From positions 1-37,231 of the forward strand of contig JAPUHN010000333.1 of assembly GCA_027297685.1 (NCBI GenBank): a stretch of DNA of 37,231 nucleotides, given 5' to 3'. Source of the stretch: Alphaproteobacteria bacterium (GTDB lineage Bacteria > Pseudomonadota > Alphaproteobacteria > UBA6615). The translations under genes and the position numbers were made by a program. The notes below the pieces were generated by a model. The model made no database searches, was not told the DNA's origin, and saw nothing but the letters and a program-made list of their open reading frames with translations. This document shows, one piece after another, positions 17,788 to 28,155 of this stretch (positions are counted from its first letter, which is position 1; every line of letters begins with the position of its first letter).

Positions 17788-19179
17788 CTATTTTTCGTCA
17801 ACCGTGTTTTCGGCGAGGCGTGCGGCGGCTTCACGTAGCTGAGCGAACTCCAGATCCCTGGCGTCGCGCAGCGCCGTGAATTTCTTTAACTCGGCGCCTT
17901 TTAGTTTCTCCCCACTGGGAATACGCACCGAACGGGGATTGATTTGACGGCCGTTTCGAAGAACTTCGTAATGCAGATGAGGTCCAGTCGAACGGCCCGT
18001 GGTTCCGACATAGCCGATTATTTGCCCCTGCTTCACGCGGGCGCCGTTGCGGGTGCGCCGGGCAAATTTGGACAAATGCGCATAGGCGGTCTGGTAAGTG
18101 CCATTGTGGCGAACGCGAATGTACTTGCCGTAGGCGCCATTGCGGCCCGCTTTTACGATGGTCCCGTTGCCCGCTGCATAAATTGGCGTGCCACGCGGCG
18201 CGGCGAAGTCGACACCGGCATGCATGCGCGTATAGCCGAGGATTGGATGCTTGCGTTTTCCGAACCGAGAGGATAGCCGTGCTCCATCGATCGGCGTGCG
18301 CATCAGCGTCTTGCGAACGCTGTTTCCCTTGGCGTTGAAGTAATCGAGATTGCCCGCCGTAGTCGTGTATTGGTAGAGCGGTATCTCGGTGTTGCGCAGG
18401 GTCAGTTTGGCATAGCGGATATCGCCTTGGTGGACGATATCGCCATTTTCGTCGCGAAACTGCTCGTACATCAGTTCGAATTTGTCGCCTTGCCAAATAT
18501 CGCGTTGAAAGTCGACATCGAAGCTGTAGATCCGGATGAGTTCGGCCAGCACGCGAGGCGGTATGCCGGCAGCGCTGGCGTCGACAAACAGGCTGCTATC
18601 GATCGTGCCGGACGCTTCAACGACCTCGCGCTCGAGTTGGCGCTCGACTTCGCTGGCCTCGAAATCGCCCTTCTCGTTCCGGCTGACGTCGATTAGACGG
18701 TCGTAGGAAACCGGTATCGTCAGGCGTGCGAGCACATATTTGGCGGTGTCAATTGATCCGCCATCTTCGACCGTACGGATGGTGCCCGGGCCGAAGGTAA
18801 TCTGTAATTCATCGCCGACATTTAAATCGCGCCGCGGATCATAACTGCCCTTGAGCGATTGGATCGCGGCGTGCGCCACGGTTCGCTCGGCGCCGGCGCG
18901 TAACAAGACCCCCATCAGATTATCGCCGCTTTCAACGGCGACTATGCGGGTAATCGGTGCCGAAGGTTGACGATCAACCTCGGCTTCCCAATTTGCCAGG
19001 GTTCTGACCTGGGCGAAGGCATCGATTTGCGCATCAATTTCGCTCGGCGGCACTACGGTGTTTTGTCCGGCAAAAAATCCGCCAACAAATGCAGCGGCCG
19101 GAACGGCAATTGCTAAGACGACACCAATTGCAACCACCATAGGTTTCAGTGGCCAAACAGATTTTATCTCTTGCCTCAT
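17788..19179 (-). CDS. M23 family murein endopeptidase with OapA/LysM-like domain
   Basis: A probable membrane-anchored periplasmic hydrolase that cuts peptidoglycan cross-links. The 463 residues start with a signal anchor (about 13-36), followed by a LysM/OapA-like domain (about 75-130, VESGDNLMGVLLRAG, then LNVGDELQITFG) and a middle domain. The C-terminal LytM domain is complete, with the zinc ligands in HAGVDF (His320, Asp324) and the catalytic/ligand pair in HLHYE (His401, His403), so it should be active. The layout resembles MepM of Escherichia coli. A promoter-like TTGACA lies 87-92 bases upstream on the minus strand. The gene is separate from the MATE gene upstream (135-base gap). Confidence 0.92.
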   Translation of the reverse strand: MRQEIKSVWPLKPMVVAIGVVLAIAVPAAAFVGGFFAGQNTVVPPSEIDAQIDAFAQVRTLANWEAEVDRQPSAPITRIVAVESGDNLMGVLLRAGAERTVAHAAIQSLKGSYDPRRDLNVGDELQITFGPGTIRTVEDGGSIDTAKYVLARLTIPVSYDRLIDVSRNEKGDFEASEVERQLEREVVEASGTIDSSLFVDASAAGIPPRVLAELIRIYSFDVDFQRDIWQGDKFELMYEQFRDENGDIVHQGDIRYAKLTLRNTEIPLYQYTTTAGNLDYFNAKGNSVRKTLMRTPIDGARLSSRFGKRKHPILGYTRMHAGVDFAAPRGTPIYAAGNGTIVKAGRNGAYGKYIRVRHNGTYQTAYAHLSKFARRTRNGARVKQGQIIGYVGTTGRSTGPHLHYEVLRNGRQINPRSVRIPSGEKLKGAELKKFTALRDARDLEFAQLREAAARLAENTVDEK

Positions 19180-19242
19180 TTACGACCCTAATTTGAACTC
19201 TATCGCGAGCGTTGCACCCGCGCCGAACCGACCGGACGACCG

Positions 19243-19271
19243 AACATGAGCAACGGCGATTCTCATGTCAA
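19243..19271 (-). promoter_or_regulatory. Candidate promoter of the M23 peptidase gene
   Basis: On the minus strand TTGACA (19271-19266, a perfect -35 consensus) is followed after 17 bases by CATGTT (19248-19243), a poor -10 match. It is correctly oriented ahead of the peptidase gene, giving a leader of about 57 nt. Only the -35 element is convincing. Confidence 0.3.
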
Positions 19272-19314
19272 TCAATGAATTCAACGGTTTGCGTCAATAA
19301 AGCGTTAATAACCG

Positions 19315-20682
19315 TCAATTTTCACCTGTGTCGATGGCGACCGCTCTCTCGATTTTGGGGTATTGGATCGCCAGTGTTAGCGCGCGGGCGACCATGAAGA
19401 TCATGACCGACAGCCACAGGCCGTGATTTCCCAATAGTGCGGGCAGGGTTGCCATCGCCAGCACGTACAAAGCGACCGACGCCAGCATGGCATTTCGCAT
19501 TTCGGCGGAACGCGTCGCACCGATAAAAATACCATCCAGCTGATAGGACCATACCGACAGTAGCGGTGAGGCGATAATCCAAACCAGATAGTCGGATGAA
19601 AACGTGCGCAATTCAGCGATGTTTGTGAACAGTCGCACGATCGCCGGTCCGGCGCTGGCGTAGATCAGCGTATAGCCCGCCGCCACGATCGCCGCCATGA
19701 CGGTGGCGGCGACGACACAACGGCGCAGCGCGCGCCGGTCGCGGGCGCCGACCGCTTCGCCGACAAGTGCCGAGGTGGCGTGGGCGAAGCCATCCAGGCC
19801 GTGAGCTAAAAATGACTGGAAGTTCATCAAAATGGCGTTCGCCGCCAGTACGGTTGTGCCCAAGCGTGCGCTGCTCCAGGTCAGCAGTGACCAGGCAAAG
19901 ATCATCGCCAAAGTACGTAGGAAAATGTCGCGGTTGACGCGGAATGTCTCGCGTAAAGCGGTGGCGTCAAGAATGCGCGCGCGCCTCCATCTGCCGCCGA
20001 TTGCCCTCAAGTGGCGTCGCACCAAGAACAGCGCTAGGAATGCGCCGGCGTATTGGGCGATTGCGGTGGCCAGCGCGACCCCTTCAACGCCCCAGCCAAG
20101 ATCGAGAACGAACCACAGGTCGAGGACGACGTTCAGGCCGTTTATGAAAACCTGGACGACGAGTGCCGTGCGCACATACTGCATGCCCAACAACCAGCCG
20201 AGCAGGCTGTAATTGGCCAGGGTCGCCGGTGCGCCCCAAATGCGCGTGTCGAAATAGGCGCCCGCAAGCCGCTCGACCTGCGGCGCACCATCGATGATCG
20301 CAAGCGCGCCCAGTCGAACGGGCGTTTGCAGCGCGAGAATGACAAAGGCTAGCGCTACGCCGACCAACAGCGCGCGCGCGAGAACGGCCCGGATTTCGTC
20401 GGTGTCGCCGCTGCCCTTGGCCTGGGCGGCGAAGCCGACGGTGCCCATGCGCAAAAATCCAAAACCCCAGTAGACGAAACTGAAAATCATCGCGCCAACG
20501 GCGACTGCACCGACATAGGCGGCGTCGGGTAAGTGTCCCATTACAGCGGTATCGACGGCGCCCAGTAGCGGCACCGTCAAGTTCGACAGAATGGTCGGCC
20601 AGGACAGATTCCAAATGCGGCGGTACGGCCCGCTGCGCAGACTCTCGGTCAAGCTGAGCGTGATGTTTGTAGTCGCGGTCAT
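19315..20682 (-). CDS. MATE family efflux transporter (DinF-like)
   Basis: An inner-membrane antiporter of 455 residues with about twelve transmembrane helices in two homologous halves. The opening IWNLSWPTILSNLTVPLLGAVDTAVMGHL is the family signature, with the conserved proline and the Asp of VDTAVMG in helix 1. FGFLRMGTVGFAAQAKG is typical of the DinF branch. The exported substrate cannot be deduced. The start at 20682 lies 14 bases after the stop of the gamma-glutamyltransferase gene, so the two very likely form an operon and may act on related compounds. The downstream M23 gene is probably transcribed separately. Confidence 0.93.
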   Translation of the reverse strand: MTATTNITLSLTESLRSGPYRRIWNLSWPTILSNLTVPLLGAVDTAVMGHLPDAAYVGAVAVGAMIFSFVYWGFGFLRMGTVGFAAQAKGSGDTDEIRAVLARALLVGVALAFVILALQTPVRLGALAIIDGAPQVERLAGAYFDTRIWGAPATLANYSLLGWLLGMQYVRTALVVQVFINGLNVVLDLWFVLDLGWGVEGVALATAIAQYAGAFLALFLVRRHLRAIGGRWRRARILDATALRETFRVNRDIFLRTLAMIFAWSLLTWSSARLGTTVLAANAILMNFQSFLAHGLDGFAHATSALVGEAVGARDRRALRRCVVAATVMAAIVAAGYTLIYASAGPAIVRLFTNIAELRTFSSDYLVWIIASPLLSVWSYQLDGIFIGATRSAEMRNAMLASVALYVLAMATLPALLGNHGLWLSVMIFMVARALTLAIQYPKIERAVAIDTGEN

Positions 20683-20696
20683 GCTAGAAAGTGCGG

Positions 20697-22535
20697 CTAA
20701 CGACCAACCGCGTAAGCCTCTTGGAAGCGGGGGTGGGCGGCGCCCTTCAGCATCCAGCCGCTATCGGTTTTCTCGCGGCCAATCGCTGTCATGCGGCCCA
20801 ACGCCCAATCGTCGACCAACTCCATTCGATGACCCCGGTCGCGCAGGGCATCGATGGTTGCGGACGGCAGCCGGCTTTCGGCCTTCACTACGGCAGGCTG
20901 AAAGGTGCGTGGATAGAAACTCGACGGCAGGTGATCGGTGTGGAAAATGGGTGCGTCGATGGCTGCTTGCAGGTCCATACCGTGGTGGATATGGCGCAGG
21001 AACATGGTCAGTGCCCACTGGTCTTGCGCGTCGCCACCCGGCGTTCCGAACGCCAATGCCGGCGCGCCATCTCGCAGCGCGAGCGTTGGACTGAGGGTCG
21101 TTCGCGGCCGGATACCCGGTTGCAACGTCGTCGGGTAGCCCTCCTGCAGCCAAAACATCTGCGCGCGCGTGCCCAGGCAAAACCCCAGTGCCGGTATCAC
21201 CGGCGACGACTGCAGCCAGCCGCCGCTGGGCATGCAGCTCACCATATTGCCCAACTGGTCGGCCGCGTCGAGATGCACCGTGTCGCCGTCGGCGGGTCCG
21301 TGGTTCGCGGCGGCGGTTTCCCCGGTGGGCTCGACCGTCCTTCCCCGCGCCGCATTGGGTTCACCCGCGCCCGCCGGCAATTCGGCCTCATTGTCGGGGT
21401 CTGCTATCTCGAATTCAGCCAGATGAGGTTCGCGGCCATCCGGACTGCCGGGGCGTAATTCGAGCGACGCCTGGGTTGCGATTAATTTGCGCCGCGCATC
21501 GTTATAGGATTCCGACAACAGTGTCTGGAGGGGAATGTCGTGCACGTTGGGGTCGCCGTACCAAGCTTCACGGTCGGCGAGCGCCAGCTTGGCGCATTCC
21601 ACCTGAGTGTGAATGAAATCCGGCCCCATGGGGTCCATCGCCGCCAGATCGAAGCCTTTCAGCAGGGCTAATTGCTGCAGAAACACTGGACCTTGGCTCC
21701 ACGGGCCGGGCTTACACAAAGTATAGCCGTGATAATCGTAAGTTGCCGGGGCCTCGACGGTGGCACGCCAGCGGGCCATATCGTCGCCGGTCAATAAGCC
21801 GCCATGGGCTTCGCCAGAGCTGTCGAGCCATTCGGTTTGGCGGCAAAAGCGATCGATTTCCTCGGCAATAAAGCCTTCGTAGAATACGTGCCGTGCTGCC
21901 TCGACCACATCCTCACGGTTGCCGCCCTGGGCTTCCGCTTCACGCAGTAAACGCGCGTAGGTGTCGGCCAGGACGGGGTTGCGGTGCAGCGTTCCGACTT
22001 TTGGCGGTTCGCCATCGACCAGGTACGTCGCCGCCGACGTCGGCCATGCGGAGCGGAACAATTCGGCGACAACGTCGATGACGGTGTGCATCATTAGCAC
22101 CACCGCATAGCCGTTGCGGCCGTAGTCGATGGCCGGTTGGATAACGTCGCTTAGGGACAAGGTGCCGTAATCGCGCAGGAGCAGCATCCAGGCGCCGAAT
22201 GCGCCGGGCACGCAGGGCGCCAGCAGCCCCGTGCCGGGGACGAGATCGAGGCCCAACTGCCGGAAACGATCGATCGTCGCTGCCTGTGGCGAGACTCCTT
22301 GGCCGCAGATAACTTCGGTTTTGCCGGTTGCCGAATTGTGCAGAACGATTGGCAGGTCACCGCCGGGCCCGTTCTGATACGGTTGCACAACCTGCAGCGC
22401 CAAGCCGGTCGCAACCGCGGCATCAAAGGCGTTTCCGCCCTTTTCGAGCATTGCCCAACCGGCCATGGTGGCCAGATAGTGGGTCGACGCGACCATTCCA
22501 AATGTGCCACGAATTTCCGGTCGTGTGGTAAACAT
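20697..22535 (-). CDS. Gamma-glutamyltransferase family protein
   Basis: An Ntn-hydrolase expected to self-cleave into two subunits and act on gamma-glutamyl compounds or related amides. The N-terminal MVASTHYLATMAGWAMLEKGGNAFDAAVA is the family signature. The autoprocessing nucleophile is Thr419 in GDTVHLDAAD, and the oxyanion/substrate loop MPSGGW follows. The 612-residue length fits. The frame is open up to 22997, but homology begins at the ATG at 22535, which is preceded by GAAAGG at good spacing; the longer form would overlap the divergent DUF1611 gene. No classic signal peptide is visible, so the location is probably cytoplasmic, unlike periplasmic Ggt. Substrate could be a gamma-glutamyl peptide or an oxamate-type amide. 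It forms an operon with the MATE gene. Confidence 0.92.
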   Translation of the reverse strand: MFTTRPEIRGTFGMVASTHYLATMAGWAMLEKGGNAFDAAVATGLALQVVQPYQNGPGGDLPIVLHNSATGKTEVICGQGVSPQAATIDRFRQLGLDLVPGTGLLAPCVPGAFGAWMLLLRDYGTLSLSDVIQPAIDYGRNGYAVVLMMHTVIDVVAELFRSAWPTSAATYLVDGEPPKVGTLHRNPVLADTYARLLREAEAQGGNREDVVEAARHVFYEGFIAEEIDRFCRQTEWLDSSGEAHGGLLTGDDMARWRATVEAPATYDYHGYTLCKPGPWSQGPVFLQQLALLKGFDLAAMDPMGPDFIHTQVECAKLALADREAWYGDPNVHDIPLQTLLSESYNDARRKLIATQASLELRPGSPDGREPHLAEFEIADPDNEAELPAGAGEPNAARGRTVEPTGETAAANHGPADGDTVHLDAADQLGNMVSCMPSGGWLQSSPVIPALGFCLGTRAQMFWLQEGYPTTLQPGIRPRTTLSPTLALRDGAPALAFGTPGGDAQDQWALTMFLRHIHHGMDLQAAIDAPIFHTDHLPSSFYPRTFQPAVVKAESRLPSATIDALRDRGHRMELVDDWALGRMTAIGREKTDSGWMLKGAAHPRFQEAYAVGR

Positions 22536-22643
22536 ATCGAGCCTTTCGAGGGGGCTGCGGCGAAGGTGGACCTTAGCCTTGGCGCGGTATGCGCGGCAAC
22601 TGGGGCAGTATCCAGCCGGGGCCGAGGCGAAAGCGGTAGAACA

Positions 22644-23645
22644 ATGAAAATAGAACACCCGTATCTTATGTTTCTCGGCGATGCACCCGATCAGTTGGCG
22701 GCGAAGACGGCGACCGGCATTGTCCACTGGCGGCGCGATTGGTGCCTCGGACAACTCCAACTTCCGAGCTGCAAGGCCGATCTGGGCTTGCCCGGTATGT
22801 CTGTATCCGAGGCCGCCGCTGCCGGTTGCCGCACGTTGGTGATCGGTGTCGCCAATCGTGGCGGCGTCATTCCCGAAACGTGGATACCGACGCTGGTAAA
22901 CGCCCTGGAGGCCGGAATGGATGTTGCCGCCGGCCTGCATCAGAGGGTCGCCGATATCGACGATATCGCCGGCGCAGCTGCTGCCAATGGGCGTCAATTA
23001 TTCGACGTGCGCCACCCAACGCAAACCTTCAGCGTTGGCTCTGGCGAGCGGCGCCCCGGTAAGCGCCTGCTCACCGTTGGCACCGATTGTTCAGTGGGCA
23101 AGATGTATACCGCTTTGGCGATTGGGCACGAGTTGCAGTCGCGAAACGCCAAGGCCGATTTTCGCGCGACCGGCCAGACCGGTATTTTTATCGCCGGCGG
23201 CGGTGTCTCCGTCGACGCCGTGGTCGCCGATTTTATTTCCGGAGCGACCGAATGGTTGACGCCGGCCAACGAACCCGACCATTGGGATCTGGTCGAAGGC
23301 CAGGGGTCGTTGTTTCATCCCTCTTACGCCGGCGTTACCATGGGCCTGGTTCATGGCGCGCAGCCAGACGCGCTTATCGTTTGCCACGAACCGACGCGCA
23401 GCCATATGCGCGGGTTGCCGCATCAACCGCTTCCCGACGTTCAGGACTGCATCGACGGGCACGTCGCGGCGGCGCGGTTGACGAACCCGGACGCGGTGTG
23501 TCTCGGTGTCGCTGTCAATACGTCGGCCCTATCGAGTGACGATGAGCGGCGGCGTTGCTTGTCCGAAATTGAACAGCGGACAGGATTGCCGGCAGTCGAC
23601 CCGGTGATCGACGGTGTAGCGGCGCTTGTCGCAAAAATGGTTTAG
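22644..23645 (+). CDS. dgcN: DUF1611 family protein, DgcN-like D-glutamate N-acetyltransferase
   Basis: A 333-residue DUF1611 protein. The N-terminal Rossmann-like domain (about 1-125) includes VIGVANRGGVIPETW, and the C-terminal P-loop-like domain carries GTDCSVGKMYTALA (about 146-159), FRATGQTGIFIAGGGVSVDAVVADF, and VEGQGSLFHPSYAGVTMGLVHG. Proteins of this family paired with an enolase-superfamily epimerase have been described as DgcN, which N-acetylates D-glutamate in marine Proteobacteria. The function here is by family and by the adjacent epimerase gene, 11 bases downstream. The frame is open far upstream, but the ATG at 22644 gives the family N-terminus. Divergent from the gamma-glutamyltransferase gene over 108 bases. 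Confidence 0.85.
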   Translation: MKIEHPYLMFLGDAPDQLAAKTATGIVHWRRDWCLGQLQLPSCKADLGLPGMSVSEAAAAGCRTLVIGVANRGGVIPETWIPTLVNALEAGMDVAAGLHQRVADIDDIAGAAAANGRQLFDVRHPTQTFSVGSGERRPGKRLLTVGTDCSVGKMYTALAIGHELQSRNAKADFRATGQTGIFIAGGGVSVDAVVADFISGATEWLTPANEPDHWDLVEGQGSLFHPSYAGVTMGLVHGAQPDALIVCHEPTRSHMRGLPHQPLPDVQDCIDGHVAAARLTNPDAVCLGVAVNTSALSSDDERRRCLSEIEQRTGLPAVDPVIDGVAALVAKMV

Positions 23646-23656
23646 CGCGGTCGGCC

Positions 23657-24637
23657 GTGGTGACGCTCGAGGCACGGATCGAAACCTTTCCTCTCAGACA
23701 GCGCTTTGCGATCTCGCGCGGCAGCAAGACCGAGACGATCGTCGTTACGGTTGAACTCGGTGACGGCGAACATAAGGGCTATGGAGAGTGCGGGCCGAAT
23801 ATCCGCTACGACGAGACGCCTGAAAGTGTCGCCGATGCGATTACCGCGATAGCGGGCGACATTGCAGGTGGGCTCGATCGTGACGGTTTGCAGCACGCCA
23901 TGCCGCCGGGCGCAGCGCGTAACGCAATTGATTGCGCGTTCTGGGATTTGGAAGCGAAGCAAACCGGCCGGCCGGTATGGGCGCTTGCCGGACTCGCGGA
24001 GCCGGCCCCGGTCGAGACCGCTTACACGCTCAGTGTCGACACTCCGGCGGCGATGGCGGCTGCCGCCCGGGCTCATGCATCGCGGCCTTTGCTCAAACTG
24101 AAGCTGACCGGCTCCGGCGATCTCGACCGCGTTCGTGCGGTGCGTAATGGGGCGCCGGATGCTCGGCTCATCGTCGATGCCAACGAGGCGTGGACGCCTG
24201 AAGACTTCAACGCGCTGGCGACGGAACTGGCCCATATTGGCGTCGAAATGATCGAACAGCCGCTTCCCGCCGATGATGACGCTGCATTGGCCGAGGTCGA
24301 CCACCCAGTACCGATTTGCGCCGACGAATCTTGCCATGACCGGACGAGCGTGGCCGGTCTCGCCGGCCGGTACGACATGATAAACATAAAGCTCGACAAG
24401 ACAGGCGGTCTGACGGAGGCGTTGGCGACTGCGGCGGAGGCGCGGGCTGTAGGTCTCGACATCATGGTCGGTTGTATGGTTGGAACCAGTTTGGCAATGG
24501 CACCGGCCCATCTGGTGGCTCAAGGCGCCGTAATCGTCGACCTGGACGGTCCCCTGCTGTTGGCCGAAGACCGCGAGCCGCCACTGCAAGTGCGCGGCAG
24601 CCGAATTTTCCCGCCAACCGCCGCGTTGTGGGGCTAA
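23657..24637 (+). CDS. dgcA: Enolase-superfamily dipeptide epimerase, DgcA-like
   Basis: A 326-residue member of the muconate-lactonising/dipeptide-epimerase branch of the enolase superfamily. It has the capping domain, then the acid-base Lys pair Lys147-Leu-Lys149, metal ligands in LIVDANEAW, EQPLP and CADES, and the second catalytic lysine in INIKLDKTGG. The GCMVGTSLAMAPAHL segment is typical of L-Ala-D/L-Glu epimerases. Paired with DUF1611, such enzymes are reported as DgcA, which racemises N-acetyl-D-glutamate to the L form; dipeptide epimerase activity is the alternative. It starts with GTG at 23657 (a second GTG follows directly) and lies 11 bases after the preceding stop, so the two genes are an operon. 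Confidence 0.87.
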   Translation: MVTLEARIETFPLRQRFAISRGSKTETIVVTVELGDGEHKGYGECGPNIRYDETPESVADAITAIAGDIAGGLDRDGLQHAMPPGAARNAIDCAFWDLEAKQTGRPVWALAGLAEPAPVETAYTLSVDTPAAMAAAARAHASRPLLKLKLTGSGDLDRVRAVRNGAPDARLIVDANEAWTPEDFNALATELAHIGVEMIEQPLPADDDAALAEVDHPVPICADESCHDRTSVAGLAGRYDMINIKLDKTGGLTEALATAAEARAVGLDIMVGCMVGTSLAMAPAHLVAQGAVIVDLDGPLLLAEDREPPLQVRGSRIFPPTAALWG

Positions 24638-24670
24638 ATATCAGATATTACTCAATAAACTTGAGACGAT

Positions 24671-24699
24671 TTGGATACCTAGGAACGCCGGCGTATGCT
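24671..24699 (+). promoter_or_regulatory. Candidate sigma-70 promoter of the histidine kinase gene
   Basis: TTGGAT (24671-24676), a 17-base spacer, then TATGCT (24694-24699), in the 102-base gap before the kinase start. Each hexamer has about half to two-thirds of the consensus bases. Orientation and position are right; the call is weak. Confidence 0.25.
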
Positions 24700-24739
24700 G
24701 TAGAATCGAGTGTTAGTGTAACTGAAATGCTAGTGATAG

Positions 24740-27700
24740 ATGGCTGCTGCGTTCGATAATACCGGCTCGACCGGCCAGGTAGGCACAATTCCTGCTAACG
24801 AAATGGCGGGGAAGGACGACCGCGTTCGCGTCGCGCAGCTCACAGCGATTTACCGTCAAGGACGCATATCGAACTTGGCTTCACCCGTCATTGCTGCAAT
24901 TGTCGGTTACGTATTGCTGACCGAGAGCGCCGCCGAAAGCATTTTTATTTGGCTGGCCTTGGTCGGTCTCGCCAGTGTCGCGCGAGGTATCGTTCATCGA
25001 AAATTTGGACGGAACCTTCCGGCAGCCGACACCGTTTCGGATTCCACAAGACGGGCTTTCCTAATAACGATTTGCCTCAGCGGGCTGGCATGGGGTGTTG
25101 GCGTGCCGATGATATTCCCCGTGGACAACCTCGCGCTACAAGCGTTTCTAATTGTCGTGGTTCTGGGAATGGGCGCCGGTGCGATGGCCAGTTTTGGGCC
25201 TTATTTCCCCGCGCTTGCGGTTTATGTAGTTCCTCTGATCGTGCCGGTTGCAGCGATCCTGATGTTTCAGCAGACGACAACGCATGTCGCGTTCGCAACA
25301 TTTGGGATTATTTTTCTCGTCGTTCTACTTCTGCTCGGTTCGACCGGACATCGGAATTTTGCTTCGAGCGTTCGTTTGGAATTCGAGAATGCCTATTTGG
25401 CGCTTGGCCTCGAGCATGCACAACGACGATTGGAGGACGCCGTCGACAGCATGTCGGAGGCTTTTGCGTTGTTCGATGCCGACGACCGGTTGGTGTTGGC
25501 CAATGGCCAGCTTCGCGAACTAATTCCAGAATTGAACCGACCGTCCGATGCCGACATCACTTATAGAGAGTTTCTCCAGTTGTTTGCTCAAATTGGGCTG
25601 ACTGGTGCTGCGCCGGAGAAAATTGACAGTTGGGTGGAAGGTTTTATGCGCCGCCACCGCACGTCGGGCGAACCGTTCGAAGTCGAAGTAGCCGATGGTC
25701 GATGGTTGCGGGTTACCGAGCGGTCGACAAGCGATGACGGCGTCGTGTCGATTTTTTCCGATCTCACTCAATTAAAAACCCGTGAAGCAGAGCTCGCAAA
25801 AAGCGAGCAGCGGTTTCGCGATTTTACTGAAGCTGCTTCCGACTGGGTTTGGGAGCTGGATGCCGATTTACGCTGCACTTCTGTCAGCGGGCGTTATTCC
25901 GAAATAACAGGGCGCAGCCCTGATTTCTTGATCGGTAAAAAATTGACGGACTATCCGTCGCTCAACCGGGATTCGGATTGGCGCGCCGTTGCCGACGCGA
26001 TTGCTCAACGGCAACCATTTCGCAATCGCCGGATTACCCGGTCGGATACCAGTGAGGAACCGTTTCAGTTTTTGTTTAGCGGCGTTCCGGTTTTCGCCGA
26101 TGACGGTACCTTCGTGGGCTATCGAGGAACGGGTTCGGATATCACCGCGATCGCCCGCGCCGAAGCGCTTGCGGGCGAAGCCCGAAAGCAATTGTTCGAT
26201 GCCATCGAGGCGATCCCCGCCGGCTTTGTTTTGTTCGATGAATATGGCCGTCTGATTTTATGGAATTCAAGAGCACCGGAATTGTTACCGGCCGGCCCTG
26301 CGCTCGTGCGCACCGGTACTCACTTCGAGAAATTGGTGCGATCGAGCGCTGAAAGCGGTAATGTTATCGACGCCCGCGATGACGTCGATGCCTGGATTGC
26401 CGACCAGATGCGTTGGTACGACGAACCCGAGACGGCGCGCGAGATTCGGTTTTCCGATGGTCGTTTCATTCAGGAACTCGGTCGGCGTACTGCCGATGGC
26501 GGTGTTGTCGCCATCCTGACCGACATCACCGATATTCGCCGCGATCAGCAGGAATTGGCGGAAAAAACAACCTTGCTGCAAGCAACGCTGGAAGGCATGG
26601 GCGAGGGGATACTCGTTCTCGATCGATCACAATGTGTGATGCTTGCCAATAACCAACTACAGCAATTATTCGGCCTGCCGCCAGAAGTAACTGCTGTTGG
26701 CGCGTCGTTTGCCGATATTACCCGCCATTTGGAGCGTGATGGGGGTTCGGAATTATCGGGCGATCAAGGTGCTGGTCGACCGTCTGTCAGTGATCAATTT
26801 GCCGCTGGGAAACCATTTCAATTCGAACAAATGCGTCCGTCCGGCACACGGCTATTGGTTCGCGCCAACCCTCTCGAGGACGGTGGTTGGGTGCTGTTGC
26901 TTACCAATGTTACTGCCGAACGTACCGCCATTGCAGCGCTCGAGGAAAGCGAGGATCGATACCGTCAGCTGGTCGACTATTCGCCGGACTTGATTTCCGT
27001 TCACCAGGACGGCCGGTTTGTTTTCGTAAATCCAGCGGGGGCGCGTTTGGTCGGTGTATCTTCGCCCAAAGAACTGATCGGCCGTAGGGTGCTCGATTTT
27101 ATTCATCCTGACCATCACGCCTATTTGCGCGCTTCCGATTCAACCGTGTTAGCAAACAGTGCAGACGACTCCTTTTTCGAATTTCGAGCCTTGCGCGACG
27201 ACGGGACGGAGTTTGAAGTTGAAGGCATAACCGTAGAATTTACCTATCGTGGCGGGCCCGCGAGCCTCAGCGTCATTCGGGACATCACCTTACGCAAATT
27301 GGCCCAGGCGCAATTAGTTCAAACGTCGAAATTGGCGACGCTGGGTGAATTGGCTGCAGGAATTACTCATGAGCTCAACCAGCCACTCAATGTCATACGC
27401 ATGGCGGCCGACTCCAGTTTGATATTGATGGAAGAAGGCAAGACCGATCAGGAGTTCGAGCGAAATCAGTTTGCACGGATATCTGCGCAAGCGGTGCGGA
27501 TGGCCAAAATAGTCAGCCACATGGGGACATTCAGCCGGCGTCAGGACGACGATAGCAACCGTGAATTGATCGACCCGCTTGAATGCGTGAAGGACGCCAT
27601 ATCGTTGGTGCGCGACCAATATGCTGTCGACGAAGTGCATATCGATGTTGAATTGCCCAATAGTTCAAGTCTGGTACACGGCAACCCTGTTCGTCTCGAG

Positions 27701-28147
27701 CAGGTAATCTTGAACTTGCTGACCAACGCCCACGACGCGCTGGTATTGGATAAAGTCGACCCGGAGTCTGGTCGCACTTTCAAGGCGGAGACATCGGGAC
27801 GCATACAGGTTTCCGTGCGGTACGAGGAGCACGACCCCATCGAGCTCGAAAGCCCACAGAGTGATATTGTAATTCGCATCGACGACAATGGCGGCGGCAT
27901 TCCGACCGACGCATTGGATCGTGTTTTCGATCCCTTCTTTACAACGAAACGAACGGGACAAGGCACCGGTCTCGGCCTGGCCATTGGCTACAATATCGTG
28001 GATGGTATGGGTGGACGCATTGTGGCATCGAACGGGCCCGCGGGCGCCCGGTTCGAAGTATGGTTGCCGGTCGCAAACGACACCGATATTGCCGCGACGA
28101 TTAAGCAATCCGAACCTTCGGGTACGGCCACTGGGCAAAGGTTTTAA
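24740..28147 (+). CDS. Multi-PAS membrane sensor histidine kinase
   Basis: A 1135-residue two-component sensor. The N-terminal region (about 45-205) has about six hydrophobic helices. Then come five PAS-type modules at roughly 231-345, 357-475, 487-605, 613-730 and 735-855; several share the pattern of a FVLFDxxxRL-type strand. The transmitter follows: a HisKA domain with His877 in [12 protein letters not shown], and a HATPase domain with N box [12 protein letters not shown]1 DDNGGGIP and G2 GTGLGLAI. All phosphotransfer and ATP-binding residues are present. No heme or flavin ligand motif is obvious by eye, so the stimulus is unknown. A receiver-only protein is encoded nine bases downstream and is the likely partner. 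The transmembrane module does not match a sensor family I can name. Confidence 0.93.
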   Translation: MAAAFDNTGSTGQVGTIPANEMAGKDDRVRVAQLTAIYRQGRISNLASPVIAAIVGYVLLTESAAESIFIWLALVGLASVARGIVHRKFGRNLPAADTVSDSTRRAFLITICLSGLAWGVGVPMIFPVDNLALQAFLIVVVLGMGAGAMASFGPYFPALAVYVVPLIVPVAAILMFQQTTTHVAFATFGIIFLVVLLLLGSTGHRNFASSVRLEFENAYLALGLEHAQRRLEDAVDSMSEAFALFDADDRLVLANGQLRELIPELNRPSDADITYREFLQLFAQIGLTGAAPEKIDSWVEGFMRRHRTSGEPFEVEVADGRWLRVTERSTSDDGVVSIFSDLTQLKTREAELAKSEQRFRDFTEAASDWVWELDADLRCTSVSGRYSEITGRSPDFLIGKKLTDYPSLNRDSDWRAVADAIAQRQPFRNRRITRSDTSEEPFQFLFSGVPVFADDGTFVGYRGTGSDITAIARAEALAGEARKQLFDAIEAIPAGFVLFDEYGRLILWNSRAPELLPAGPALVRTGTHFEKLVRSSAESGNVIDARDDVDAWIADQMRWYDEPETAREIRFSDGRFIQELGRRTADGGVVAILTDITDIRRDQQELAEKTTLLQATLEGMGEGILVLDRSQCVMLANNQLQQLFGLPPEVTAVGASFADITRHLERDGGSELSGDQGAGRPSVSDQFAAGKPFQFEQMRPSGTRLLVRANPLEDGGWVLLLTNVTAERTAIAALEESEDRYRQLVDYSPDLISVHQDGRFVFVNPAGARLVGVSSPKELIGRRVLDFIHPDHHAYLRASDSTVLANSADDSFFEFRALRDDGTEFEVEGITVEFTYRGGPASLSVIRDITLRKLAQAQLVQTSKLATLGELAAGITHELNQPLNVIRMAADSSLILMEEGKTDQEFERNQFARISAQAVRMAKIVSHMGTFSRRQDDDSNRELIDPLECVKDAISLVRDQYAVDEVHIDVELPNSSSLVHGNPVRLEQVILNLLTNAHDALVLDKVDPESGRTFKAETSGRIQVSVRYEEHDPIELESPQSDIVIRIDDNGGGIPTDALDRVFDPFFTTKRTGQGTGLGLAIGYNIVDGMGGRIVASNGPAGARFEVWLPVANDTDIAATIKQSEPSGTATGQRF

Positions 28148-28155
28148 ACTAAAAT

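Noticed and set aside
22536-22997. 154-residue N-terminal extension of the gamma-glutamyltransferase
   Set aside because: It overlaps the divergent DUF1611 gene and precedes the family N-terminus; the ATG at 22535 has a good ribosome binding site.
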